Assembly: GCF_014384785.1 (NCBI RefSeq)
Contig: NZ_JACRSU010000001.1
Span: forward strand, 744,001-808,000
DNA: 64,000 nucleotides
Source of the DNA: Congzhengia minquanensis
GTDB taxonomy: Bacteria > Bacillota > Clostridia > UBA1381 > UBA9506
Direction of reading: 5' to 3'
The position numbers and the translations under genes are program-made. Positions 8,056 through 16,098 of the stretch are shown piece by piece. A model generated the notes under the pieces. That model searched no databases and was not told the DNA's origin. It worked only from the letters and a program-made list of their open reading frames with translations. Positions within the stretch are counted from its first letter, which is position 1. Every line of letters begins with the position of its first letter.

Positions 8056-9500
8056 GTTTCTTGTCCCCTTTCGTTTAAGTTCTTGATGGAAGAATATAGT
8101 TTGCGGTATGTTTCAAACTGTTTTAAATACTGTGCGTGGTTTTCCGCGTTGGGATAAAAAGTTTTGCGTTTTACAGGCGCCATGCCGCCGGAAAACAGCC
8201 CCAGCGTTTTTCCGGCAAGATAGGCCGTTCCCGCCGCGCCGATTTCTTCGCCTTGCAGCGCTGTTACGGGAAGTCCCAGAATATCCGCCTTAATTTGCAG
8301 CCAAACGTCGGACCGCGCGCCCCCGCCTGTTGCAACCAGCTCTTTTGGCGCAATGGCAAACCGTTTCAGGGTTTCTAAATTCAGCAGAATTTCAAAAGCT
8401 GTTCCCTCCATCAGTGCCTTGTAAAAATCAAACTTTGTATGCTCAAAGGTCAGGCCGATTACCGCCGCCTTTGCGTTAATGTCCATATACGGCGTGGCCG
8501 CCCCTGCAAAGTGGGGCAAAATCAGCAACCCCGACGGGCCGGCCGGCACCTGTTTGTCCATTTCGTCATAGGGCATTTGAGAAAAATTGTCCCGGAACCA
8601 CTTTAAGGTGGCGCCCCCGGCGTAGGACAGTGCATAGCAGGCAAACTTGCCGTTTATGTGGGGCGCGGCGGCATAGCCCAGCTGATACAATTCATAGTTT
8701 TTCGGAACGGCGTCCATCACCACAGGCACACATTCCACCGTGCCTGTGCCGTCCATTGCCGCCTCCTCTTCAAACACCGCCGCGCCTGTCATGGCGGCAA
8801 TCTGGTCGTGGCAGCCGGTTACAATGCAAAGTCTTTTTGAAAGCCCAAGCTCTTCTGCCAGCTCCGCCTGAACAGTTCCGGCAGCCGTTCCTGAGGGGAC
8901 GGGGGTAGACAAAAGCCGCCCGTCAACGCCTGCGCAGTTTAAAATATCTTTGTCCCAGCATTTTTTCTCTATGTCAAAGCAAAGGGTGCGCGACGCCAGG
9001 GAGTAGTCAATCTGCGCAATTCCGCAAAGTTTGTAAACCACAAAATCCTGCATTAGCAAAATCCGTTTCACCCTACAAAACTCCTGGGGCAAGTTTTGCT
9101 TAATCCACATAATTTTTGGCAGCGAATACATCTGGTGGGGGTTTGTGCCCGTCCGATAGGCCATGCTTTCCGCGCCCAGCCGTTCCGTAAGAAATGCGCA
9201 CTCCGCCTCGCCCCTGGGGTCGGTGTATAGCATCGACGGTCCAACGGGCCTGTCGTTTTCGTCCAGCATGACAAAGGTCTCTCCAAAGCTGGTAACGGCA
9301 ATAGCCCCTATCTCTTCACAGGCTGTTTCTTTCAGCACGGTTTTTACCGCCTCCCACACGGCTTCAGCATCAATTTCGTGCAGGCCGTTCCTCCTGTTTA
9401 CGTCATATTCCCGATAGGCCGACTGCACGGCTATGCCGGTTTCGTCAAACAAAACCACCTTACAGCCGCTTGTTCCAATGTCTAATCCGCCAATTCGCAT
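8052..9500 (-). CDS. FGGY-family carbohydrate kinase (xylulokinase-like)
   Basis: A 482-residue sugar kinase. The N-terminal FGGY signature GGLDIGTSGCKVVLFDETG is seen, and the C-terminal ATP-site signature contains VATGGGARSDVWLQIKAD. The substrate cannot be told from sequence; xylulose, or another ketose matching the downstream aldolase, is likely. ATGA overlap with the aldolase gene. The divergent PocR-AraC gene is a plausible activator. Confidence 0.85.
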   Translation of the reverse strand: MRIGGLDIGTSGCKVVLFDETGIAVQSAYREYDVNRRNGLHEIDAEAVWEAVKTVLKETACEEIGAIAVTSFGETFVMLDENDRPVGPSMLYTDPRGEAECAFLTERLGAESMAYRTGTNPHQMYSLPKIMWIKQNLPQEFCRVKRILLMQDFVVYKLCGIAQIDYSLASRTLCFDIEKKCWDKDILNCAGVDGRLLSTPVPSGTAAGTVQAELAEELGLSKRLCIVTGCHDQIAAMTGAAVFEEEAAMDGTGTVECVPVVMDAVPKNYELYQLGYAAAPHINGKFACYALSYAGGATLKWFRDNFSQMPYDEMDKQVPAGPSGLLILPHFAGAATPYMDINAKAAVIGLTFEHTKFDFYKALMEGTAFEILLNLETLKRFAIAPKELVATGGGARSDVWLQIKADILGLPVTALQGEEIGAAGTAYLAGKTLGLFSGGMAPVKRKTFYPNAENHAQYLKQFETYRKLYSSIKNLNERGQET

Positions 9501-9560
9501 ATTTCCGCCTCCTGACCCTAAAATTTATTTCTGTTTCATTGTTTCCAATATGCAATACTA

Positions 9561-9588
9561 TTGATTTTATCAAAGAATGTGATATAAT
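9561..9588 (+). promoter_or_regulatory. Promoter of the PocR-AraC regulator
   Basis: TTGATT (9561-9566), 16-base spacer, TATAAT (9583-9588), in the gap between the divergent kinase and regulator genes. Its position favours a regulator start at 9626 or 9641 over earlier in-frame codons. Confidence 0.65.
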
Positions 9589-9640
9589 AATAGGTAATTT
9601 CATTCGAAAAATTGTAAATTTGTACATGGCGGGACGGCTT

Positions 9641-10453
9641 ATGAGCTTAAAAATTGATACGCAAAACTTAAAAGATGTTTTGGTTCTGTTCCATACGCTG
9701 ACAGGAATTCGGCTTGTGATTTATGACGACGAATTTCAAAAAATTATGGCCTATCCGGAGGAAAAGTGCGCTTTTTGCCGTCAAATGCGGCAAACGCCGG
9801 AGTTGAGCGAAAAATGTCTTGAAAGCGACAAGGCCGCCTTTGTCCGCTGCAAGGCGGAAAAGGACATTGTATTTTACAACTGCCACGCAGGTTTGGTGGA
9901 GTGTGTGGCTCCTATAAAAAACAGCCGCCGGATTATTGGATATGTCATGTTCGGGCAGATTACGGATATGAAAGACAAGGGAAAACTGAAAGATTCTGTG
10001 GGCGTGCTTTTAAACAAGTATGGACTTTTGTGCGACATCAGCAATATTAAATATAAAAGCAAACGGCAGATTTTGGCGGCGTCAAAGCTTTTGGAAATCT
10101 GCACAAATTATATTTTAATGAAAGACATTGTAGAGTCGGACGACAGCCTGATTGTAAAAAAGGTGAAAGAATATATTGATGTGCATTTGTCGGAACAGAT
10201 TGAAATTTTGGACTTGTGCAAATGCACGGGCATCAGCCGGACAAAATTGTATGACACATTTTCTAAAAGCTGCGGTTTTGGCATTGCCTCTTACATCAAA
10301 GAGGTTCGGCTTCAAAAAGCCCGCGGACTTTTAAAGGAAACCGAGCTTTCGGTTGCGGAGGTTTCCGCCTGCGTGGGGTTCGACGACTATAACTATTTCA
10401 GCCGGGTGTTTAAAAGTAAGTTTGGCATTTCCCCCAGGAACTACCGCAAATAG
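9641..10453 (+). CDS. AraC-family regulator with N-terminal PocR sensory domain
   Basis: A 270-residue protein. Residues 8-150 form a PocR-type ligand domain with the conserved cysteine pattern (Cys43, 46, 59, 70, 81, 88) and the FYNCHAGLVECVAPI core. Residues 170-270 are a double-HTH AraC domain ending in GFDDYNYFSRVFKSKFGISPRNYRK. PocR activates propanediol use in Salmonella; here the divergent kinase-aldolase pair suggests control of sugar or polyol breakdown. An alternative start at 9626 adds five residues. Confidence 0.8.
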   Translation: MSLKIDTQNLKDVLVLFHTLTGIRLVIYDDEFQKIMAYPEEKCAFCRQMRQTPELSEKCLESDKAAFVRCKAEKDIVFYNCHAGLVECVAPIKNSRRIIGYVMFGQITDMKDKGKLKDSVGVLLNKYGLLCDISNIKYKSKRQILAASKLLEICTNYILMKDIVESDDSLIVKKVKEYIDVHLSEQIEILDLCKCTGISRTKLYDTFSKSCGFGIASYIKEVRLQKARGLLKETELSVAEVSACVGFDDYNYFSRVFKSKFGISPRNYRK

Positions 10454-10469
10454 AACATTTAAATTTTGC

Positions 10470-10499
10470 TTGACATTTGGGGGCTGAATATGCTATAAT
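10470..10499 (+). promoter_or_regulatory. tRNA-Leu promoter
   Basis: TTGACA (10470-10475), 18-base spacer, TATAAT (10494-10499), 13 bases before the tRNA. Confidence 0.75.
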
Positions 10500-10511
10500 T
10501 TTTATTAGTGT

Positions 10512-10595
10512 GCGGATGTGGCGGAATTGGCAGACGCGCTAGACTTAGGATCTAGTGGTACTCCCGTGCAGGTTCAAGTCCTGTCATCCGCACCA
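10512..10595 (+). tRNA. tRNA-Leu (anticodon UAG)
   Basis: Seven-base acceptor stem GCGGATG (10512-10518) pairs with CATCCGC (10585-10591). The anticodon stem CTAGA/TCTAG encloses CTTAGGA with TAG at its centre. There is a long class II variable arm and a TTCAAGT T-loop, and CCA is encoded (10593-10595). The island starts right after it. Confidence 0.95.
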
Positions 10596-10642
10596 CATTA
10601 AGACGTCGTCTATGGATATCGCATAGCGGCGCAAAGTTATGA

Positions 10643-10677
10643 GACACCCCCGTGAATAACGGGGGTGTCCCGCTTTT
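10643..10677 (+). terminator. Terminator downstream of tRNA-Leu
   Basis: Perfect 11-base stem (10643-10653 with 10659-10669) followed by CCGCTTTTT. Confidence 0.8.
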
Positions 10678-10723
10678 TATGCTCATTTCAAGGTATTTTT
10701 ATTTCTAATCACTATGTCCAGAG

Positions 10724-10848
10724 GCACCAATTTTGATGGCGAGATATTTTTACCCTTTTTGCAAGAGGAACACTTTGCACCAGTTTTGACACAGATAATT
10801 CCTATGCACCACTTTTTTCAGAACTGACACGGATAATTTTTTGTGACA
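10724..10848. repeat. IS21-end-like repeat cluster, left copy
   Basis: In this gene-free stretch two short motifs alternate: GCACCA(A/G/C)TTTT at 10724, 10777 and 10806, and TGACAC(A/G)GATAATT at 10787 and 10825, with a further TGACA at 10844. Such staggered repeats resemble the transposase-binding ends of IS21-family elements; no istA or istB gene is present. The exact reverse complement of TGACACGGATAATT occurs at 38308-38321. Assignment to IS21 is from memory. Confidence 0.5.
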
Positions 10849-10876
10849 GAAAAGCGCCGCAGGTTGCCCTGCGGCG
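10849..10876 (-). terminator. Terminator of the recombinase operon
   Basis: 9-base GC stem (10855-10863 with 10868-10876, loop TTGC). On the minus strand it is followed by CTTTTCT, about 40 bases after the recombinase stop. Confidence 0.7.
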
Positions 10877-10914
10877 TTGGTCGTAATGTGCTAGTCCAAT
10901 GACTGGACGAACTC

Positions 10915-12195
10915 TTAGAGGGTGATCTTTACTATCTCACCACTCGTTAAGGTGAAGATGAGATGATTGCCTTTATAAACCCTGACGGATTGAACAAGCT
11001 CATTCCATCGCTCATCGGTGTATATAGGGGTCAAATCACCGCAGCTTTGCAGCATCTTTTCAAATGCGGCTTTTATTTCGGTTTCTCGGAGCCTCGGAGA
11101 GTCGCATATCTCATTGCCGTCATACTTGTGGTTGCAGTACCAAACGTTGTAGCGTTCGCCTGTACTGCGCAGACGCCAGACCTTGTGGCCATAGAACCCG
11201 CCGCAATCCCCACAGATGATTTTACCGGCAAACGGGTGATTGGTGCGCACTTTAGCCCGGCGCTTTGAGTATTCCGCCAACAGCTCCTGAACCTTATCGA
11301 AAACTTCAGGCTCTATGATTGCATCATGAGAATTTTGCACCAAATACTGTGCCACTTCGCCGTCATTCTTGCGAACCTCCTTGGTGAGATAGTCTACCGT
11401 ATAGGTCTTTTGGAGCAAAGCATCACCCTTGTATTTTTCGTTGCTGAGGATACTTCGGACGGTGCTGACACTCCATTTGGCCTTGCCTGCTGGCGTTGGG
11501 ATGTCCATCTCTGTAAGGAATGAGGCAATCTCGTTGATGGCCTTTCCAGATAGGAAAAGGTCATATATCTTCCGAATGATAATAGCCTCTTCCTCAACAA
11601 TCTCGGGTCTGCCGTCCGCTCCCTTGCGATAGCCGAGGAAATGGGAATATGCCATAGTAACCTTGCCGTCCCGCATACTTTTCTGCTTTCCCCAACGGAC
11701 GTTTTCACTGATGGAGCGGCTTTCCTCTTGTGCCAGCGAGCTCATGATGGTGAGCATCACCTCGCATTTGGGGTCGAAGGTATGTAGGTTTTCTTTTTCA
11801 AAGATCACCTCCACACCGGCGGCCTTGAGCTCGCGAACCGTCTGGAGCGTATCCACGGTGTTTCTGGCAAAACGGGAAATGGATTTGGTGAGAATAAGGT
11901 CAATCTCACCGTTCAGGGCTTTCTGAATCATCAGATTAAAGCCATCCCGCTTCTTCGTGTTAGTGCCAGTGATGCCCTCATCTGCGAATACGGATACAAA
12001 CTCCCAGTTAGGGTTGCTCTGAATGTAGCGGGTATAGAAGTCCACTTGGGCCTCATAGCTGGACTGCTGCTCGTCCTGCTCCGTAGAGACACGAGCATAG
12101 GCAGCAACGCGCAGCTTATCCGGCACAGTAGTGCTTTCCGCAGCTACTTTTTGCGAAATTGGTTCAATAATCGTAACTTTGCGTTCTGTGCTCAT
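10915..12195 (-). CDS. Large serine recombinase (second of an overlapping pair)
   Basis: A 426-residue serine recombinase. Resolvase domain: AAYARVST with nucleophile Ser37, then DEGITGTNTKKRDGF and ITKSISRFARNT-type core near residues 100-120. Next is a Recombinase domain (MAYSHFLGYRKGADG, NEKYKGDALLQKTY) and a zinc ribbon (CGDCGGFYGHK ... WYCNHKY ... C). Its start overlaps the previous recombinase gene by four bases. Such tandem recombinases integrate and excise clostridial conjugative elements. Confidence 0.92.
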   Translation of the reverse strand: MSTERKVTIIEPISQKVAAESTTVPDKLRVAAYARVSTEQDEQQSSYEAQVDFYTRYIQSNPNWEFVSVFADEGITGTNTKKRDGFNLMIQKALNGEIDLILTKSISRFARNTVDTLQTVRELKAAGVEVIFEKENLHTFDPKCEVMLTIMSSLAQEESRSISENVRWGKQKSMRDGKVTMAYSHFLGYRKGADGRPEIVEEEAIIIRKIYDLFLSGKAINEIASFLTEMDIPTPAGKAKWSVSTVRSILSNEKYKGDALLQKTYTVDYLTKEVRKNDGEVAQYLVQNSHDAIIEPEVFDKVQELLAEYSKRRAKVRTNHPFAGKIICGDCGGFYGHKVWRLRSTGERYNVWYCNHKYDGNEICDSPRLRETEIKAAFEKMLQSCGDLTPIYTDERWNELVQSVRVYKGNHLIFTLTSGEIVKITL

Positions 12196-13502
12196 TTTTC
12201 CTCCTTTTGGTGTCTGGCTAAAGCTCGCTGACGAGCCACCTCCCGCATTTCCGGTGTCCAGCCCTCACTACGAGAGCGGTGCTGCCATTCTACCTCTACC
12301 TCCGTACCATCCCGCAGGATGTAACGAAGATGATTGTGAGCGGGGACGATGATTTTCTCTATTCGCTCCTGTAGAATCTCCCGGTTTAATTCATCTGTGG
12401 TCAGTACCTCCTTCGTTTTAGCAATCAGAATTTCCTCCAAAATACTCTGCGCTGGGCAGATATCTTTCCCGAGAGTATAATAGCTTGGACACACCCAAAT
12501 AACTCTATCATACTTTTTGACATTCGAATGGCGATACCTATAATAACGTCCGCAATTCCCACACTGTAGCAGACCGCAAAACAAATGGATTTGGTCATTT
12601 TGCTTTGAATGGTTGTATTTCGCGGCCCTTTGCGCCATTTCTTCTTGAACTTTGTCAAAGGTTTCTTGATCTATTATAGCTTCGTGGCTGTGCTCTACAT
12701 AATATTTACGCCGCTCGCCACGATTCTTCCGATAGGTTCTGTCTCTGAAATCTTCGCGGTAAGTTTTCTGGAGAATCATATTTCCAGTGTACTTTTCGTT
12801 TGTGAGAATGCCATGGATTGAAGAATGTCCCCATTTGTTGCCGTTGGCAGGAGTTACTCCTTGGTGGATTAATTTCTTTACGATACGGTATATCCCCATA
12901 CCAGAAAGGTAATCCGAGAAAATCTGCCGGACAATTTCAGCTTCCTCCGGCACAACGACCAACCGGCAATCTTCCAGCCTGTAGCCGAGCATTTTACCAA
13001 CCCACGGCTCGCCGTTTTCAAACCGCTTGACGATTCTCCAACGCTGGTTTTCGCTGGCAGAGCGTGCTTCTTCCTCGGCGTACATGGCGAGGAGCGTAAC
13101 CAGTAGCTCACCGTCTGGACTAATGGAGTGCATATCCTCTTTCTCAAAATAGGTGTCCACACCCAGCCGTTTCAGCTCGCGAATCGTCTCCAGCAGGATC
13201 ACCGTATTCCGGGCGAACCGGGTCACGGATTTGGTGACCACAAGGTCGATCTTTCCGTCCCGGCAGTCCTGTAGCATACGCTGAAACTCTGGGCGGTTGA
13301 TGGTCGTCCCAGAAATCCCGTTGTCCGAGTAAATTCCAACAAGCTGCCAGTCCGGATGGGCGGCGACATACTGTTCATAGCATTCCGTCTGTGCCTCTAG
13401 TGAATGAAACGCGGCGTCTTTATCGGACGAAACACGAGCGTAGGCCGCGACGCGGGTAATTTTCTGTTCCTTTGGTTTCGCTGGTAATTCTGTTATCTTC
13501 AT
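12192..13502 (-). CDS. Large serine recombinase (first of an overlapping pair)
   Basis: A 436-residue serine recombinase with nucleophile Ser25 in AAYARVSS, DNGISGTTINRPEFQRML, VTKSVTRFARNTVILLE, and a C-terminal zinc ribbon (CGNCGRYYRYRHS ... WVCPSYY). It resembles its neighbour throughout the catalytic domain, so the two are ancient paralogues likely to act together. The next gene downstream starts in an ATGA overlap, showing translational coupling. Confidence 0.92.
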   Translation of the reverse strand: MKITELPAKPKEQKITRVAAYARVSSDKDAAFHSLEAQTECYEQYVAAHPDWQLVGIYSDNGISGTTINRPEFQRMLQDCRDGKIDLVVTKSVTRFARNTVILLETIRELKRLGVDTYFEKEDMHSISPDGELLVTLLAMYAEEEARSASENQRWRIVKRFENGEPWVGKMLGYRLEDCRLVVVPEEAEIVRQIFSDYLSGMGIYRIVKKLIHQGVTPANGNKWGHSSIHGILTNEKYTGNMILQKTYREDFRDRTYRKNRGERRKYYVEHSHEAIIDQETFDKVQEEMAQRAAKYNHSKQNDQIHLFCGLLQCGNCGRYYRYRHSNVKKYDRVIWVCPSYYTLGKDICPAQSILEEILIAKTKEVLTTDELNREILQERIEKIIVPAHNHLRYILRDGTEVEVEWQHRSRSEGWTPEMREVARQRALARHQKEEK

Positions 13503-13555
13503 GGATTTTTACCTCCTAACACCATTCATCACTCTCTTCGCGAGAACAGTCAAGA

Positions 13556-13846
13556 CTATTTCTGGATGATTTTTCGGTTATTACGCCGCCACTCCGTCCG
13601 GCAGGATTCACAGCAGAAAACAGCATCGCTCCGCATATCTACTGGCAGCGGTTTCCGGCAGTTTTTACACAAAACCGCCGTTGTCTTCTCCCATTTGGTC
13701 TTGCGCGAACCGGATGCCCTAAAGCCCTTTCGGCGGCAGATAGATTTCACTGTGTTCGGGGAAAGTGTCAGTTCCCGCCCAATAAAGCTGTACGGATAAT
13801 TCCGCTCTCTGAGGGCGGCGATCTGTTCTAATTGTCTTGCTGTCAT
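13556..13846 (-). CDS. Small HTH / zinc-ribbon protein of the recombinase cluster
   Basis: A 96-residue protein. Residues 1-45 look like a helix-turn-helix (TARQLEQIAALRERNYPYSFIGRELTLSPNTVKSICRRKG) and residues 60-82 hold a treble-clef-like zinc site (CKNCRKPLP ... FCCESCRTEW). It is found next to paired recombinases in such elements and probably controls excision or recombinase expression. Function not proven. Confidence 0.7.
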   Translation of the reverse strand: MTARQLEQIAALRERNYPYSFIGRELTLSPNTVKSICRRKGFRASGSRKTKWEKTTAVLCKNCRKPLPVDMRSDAVFCCESCRTEWRRNNRKIIQK

Positions 13847-13911
13847 AAATCAAACCTCCTTTTTAGAAATCCCCAGCCCATAACAGGCTGGGGATGATAA
13901 GGTACGCCCAC

Positions 13912-14136
13912 TCAAATTTTGCGGATATGGTCTTCGCCATAGGCGATGCCGAGGCCGGAACCGCAGTCCCAGCGAACGAACACCGTACCGATGTCATCCA
14001 CAAACGAGACTGTCCCCCGGTCTCCGGGTTTCAGCTTGGCATAGGGATCGCTCATCGAGATGAGTTCTACCCGTGTGCCTTTGGGATACGTCATCCGCAG
14101 ACGTTCCACCGTTTCTCTGCTTGGAAAACCATTCAT
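13912..14136 (-). CDS. DUF4314 domain protein
   Basis: A 74-residue SH3-like beta protein: GTRVELISMSDPYAKLKPG, GDRGTVSFVDDIGTVFVRWDCGS, and LGIAYGEDHIRKI. DUF4314 proteins are common ICE cargo of unknown function. The start lies in an ATGA overlap with the preceding 54-residue gene. Confidence 0.75.
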   Translation of the reverse strand: MNGFPSRETVERLRMTYPKGTRVELISMSDPYAKLKPGDRGTVSFVDDIGTVFVRWDCGSGLGIAYGEDHIRKI

Positions 14137-14297
14137 TCAAAGCCCTCCTCTGTGACGGGTATTTCCACAATGGGAAACACATCGTAGTTGCAGTTTTCGC
14201 CAAAGGCAGCGAGAATTTCTGCCTGCTTGGAAGGCGTCAGGTCATCCCAATAGATCGGGATGGTCTTGGGCACTGATTTTCCCTCTGCAAGACTCAC
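14133..14297 (-). CDS. Small conserved-looking ICE protein, 54 residues, GTG start
   Basis: A 54-residue frame starting GTG at 14297, overlapping the stop of the previous gene, and ending in ATGA overlap with the DUF4314 gene. The text reads as real protein (VPKTIPIYWDDLTPSKQAEI then FPIVEIPVTEEGFE), and AGGGGTGACGAAAG precedes the start. Coupled starts on both sides support expression. Family unknown; it is short enough to be missed by gene callers. Confidence 0.6.
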   Translation of the reverse strand: MSLAEGKSVPKTIPIYWDDLTPSKQAEILAAFGENCNYDVFPIVEIPVTEEGFE

Positions 14298-14953
14298 CTT
14301 TCGTCACCCCTTTCCGGCGCACCGTTTTTCCACGCGCTGTTGCCGGAGAGGTTCATCAGAAGAATCTTCCGGGTCTGCTTGTACTTCGGACCTTTCAGCC
14401 CAAGCTGTACGAGAAACAGCCGCATGGCGAACTTGTCGTTGGTGCCAGTGTAGGGCCTCGCGGTGATCCGGTGCCGCTCCCGCGCCATCTTGCCGAGGGC
14501 GCAGATAAAGCGGCTGTAAGCCTCCGCTTCGCTGTCCAGGCCGTGCAGATGAAACCACGGAAAGCAGAGCTTGTCCTCTTCTATCTCGAAGGAGATATGC
14601 TCGTTTTGGAATGCCCTGCGGAACAACGGCGCTTTGCCGCCGATGATCTCCCGCAGCCGATCCAGCGCCTCCGGCGTAAACAGATTACACGGCAGAAAAA
14701 CGGAAAATGCGTCCCCCTCAACGGATTCCGGGGTAAAGCCCTCTTCCTTAAGTTTTGCGATGATTTGGTCGATCATCTCCTGTGTAGCCGAAGCTGGACA
14801 GGTGATTGCACCGTTTTTATCCACGGTGTAGTTACCGACCTTGTAGGCGAAGCTGGGCGCTCCGGCATAGACCGGCTCCCAGAGTGTAATCGTTCCAAGG
14901 GCCTGTGCCAGCCGTTTGCGCTCACTGCCGGTGACATTGTAGTAAATGGTCAC
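14294..14953 (-). CDS. ICE cargo protein of the virulence-related type; shares C-terminal module with the amidoligase
   Basis: A 219-residue protein starting GTG at 14953, behind a GAGGTGA site that overlaps the preceding stop; the longer open frame upstream lacks a ribosome site. It begins (M)TIYYNVTGSERKRLAQ, a family often labelled virulence-related in clostridial elements. Its last 50 residues (KFAMRLFLVQLGL ... LSGNSAWKNG) closely mirror the end of the amidoligase at 16088-17026. Function unknown. Confidence 0.65.
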   Translation of the reverse strand: MTIYYNVTGSERKRLAQALGTITLWEPVYAGAPSFAYKVGNYTVDKNGAITCPASATQEMIDQIIAKLKEEGFTPESVEGDAFSVFLPCNLFTPEALDRLREIIGGKAPLFRRAFQNEHISFEIEEDKLCFPWFHLHGLDSEAEAYSRFICALGKMARERHRITARPYTGTNDKFAMRLFLVQLGLKGPKYKQTRKILLMNLSGNSAWKNGAPERGDER

Positions 14954-14963
14954 AATGATCACC

Positions 14964-15596
14964 TCAACTTTCTTCGCCGGTAAAGATGAAGTGGACATAC
15001 TCCCGGCGGTGGTCTTCAATAAAACACACCAGCTCGTAGTAGCCCTCGCGGTTGGCGATGACCTGTACCATGTGGGCATCCAACATATTGGTTTCGCCGC
15101 TGTCGCGGATGGCCATGATCTGTTCACGGATGGTTTCCGTCATAATGCGTTCCTCCTTTTTAGTCGCATCAGCGTAGCGTTTCAGAATGGCGGGGTCAAA
15201 ACCGGCGTCCAGATAGCCCTCCAGAATGGTGGCATAGTACCCCTTGCTGGGGGACGAGAGGGGATGACCGTCGTTCATGATGTAGACCATCGCCTGGACA
15301 GTTTCGCCGTCCAGTTCCACAGGGATCGTTTCCTTGCGGTAGAAGCTGGGCGCGCCCTCGTAGGTGTCCAGCGCCTGTTCGTCCCGAGGCATAATGCGCC
15401 AGATCAGAACGGGAACGCTGTCGTTCTCACTGTGCTCAATGGTGGCAACGCCATTGCCCTTCCCCCGGAAGGTCATCTTCCAGCCCTCCAAGCTGGCTGT
15501 GCCAACCACCTTTGCCGTAGGGCAGCGATGGCGCATCTGCTCCAGATTCAAGTTGGAGCCATAGGCGATATAAAGTTTTCCATTTTCCTTCGTCAT
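14964..15596 (-). CDS. Gamma-glutamylcyclotransferase-like protein fused to DUF5049
   Basis: A 210-residue protein starting at 15596 behind AGGAGG. Residues 1-145 are a GGCT/AIG2-like fold: LYIAYGSNLNLEQMRHRCP, then YEGAPSFYRKETIPV. Residues 150-210 are a DUF5049 unit (TETIREQIMAIRDSGETNML ... YVHFIFTG). A strong AAGGAGG and in-frame ATG at 15143 could also give DUF5049 alone (59 residues). GGCT enzymes release 5-oxoproline from gamma-glutamyl amines; the substrate here is unknown. Confidence 0.75.
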   Translation of the reverse strand: MTKENGKLYIAYGSNLNLEQMRHRCPTAKVVGTASLEGWKMTFRGKGNGVATIEHSENDSVPVLIWRIMPRDEQALDTYEGAPSFYRKETIPVELDGETVQAMVYIMNDGHPLSSPSKGYYATILEGYLDAGFDPAILKRYADATKKEERIMTETIREQIMAIRDSGETNMLDAHMVQVIANREGYYELVCFIEDHRREYVHFIFTGEES

Positions 15597-15597
15597 G

Positions 15598-16098
15598 CTA
15601 AAAACCTCCTCTTTTTGGATACTCATGGATGATCTTGCCGAACAGGGCGTATTGGATAATGGCATCCGATGCTTCGTAATCGATATCGCGGATGTCAATT
15701 TGGCCCCGTTCATTGCGATCTACATTCCCACCGGCAATCAGATATTGACGGAAACCGTTCAGCAGTTTCTGCAATGTCAACTCATGAACTGTGTTGGCGT
15801 TGTCCCGCAGAAGCAACGTCCCGTTCCGAGAAAGCTGTTCGCTGACCAGCTTGCCTGGGTACTGTCCCTGTGCTGTCGCCTCTTTGCACCAGCGGAGGAT
15901 ACCGCCGCAGAGCGCCTTGCTCATGATTTCGTCGATGTCCTCCCCGGATAGGGAGACAGGCAGTTCCACCGTGATCTCATGCCACACCGGTTGGTAATAT
16001 ACATATTCCAGATCGGCGTAAGCGCTGTCAGCGGGCAGGAGCAGGGAGAGCCTCAGCAGTAGATGCTTCAGCCTGCGCTTCCATTTTCTAAGCCTCAT
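15598..16098 (-). CDS. ICE protein of unknown function, 166 residues
   Basis: Starts at 16098 with AAGGAGG 8 bases upstream; the frame is open further upstream but overlaps the amidoligase there. It has a basic amphipathic N-terminus (MRLRKWKRRLKHLLLRLSLLLP), then a mixed domain with HEITVELPVSLSGEDIDEI. The end (EASDAIIQYALFGKIIHEYP) is helical. I do not recognise the family. The start overlaps the amidoligase end by 11 bases, so the two are translated together. Confidence 0.6.
   Translation of the reverse strand: MRLRKWKRRLKHLLLRLSLLLPADSAYADLEYVYYQPVWHEITVELPVSLSGEDIDEIMSKALCGGILRWCKEATAQGQYPGKLVSEQLSRNGTLLLRDNANTVHELTLQKLLNGFRQYLIAGGNVDRNERGQIDIRDIDYEASDAIIQYALFGKIIHEYPKRGGF

Noticed and set aside
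10512..10595. tRNA 3' end as a proven attachment site
   Set aside because: No second copy of the tRNA end was found at the far side of the island, and the adjacent recombinases are serine type.
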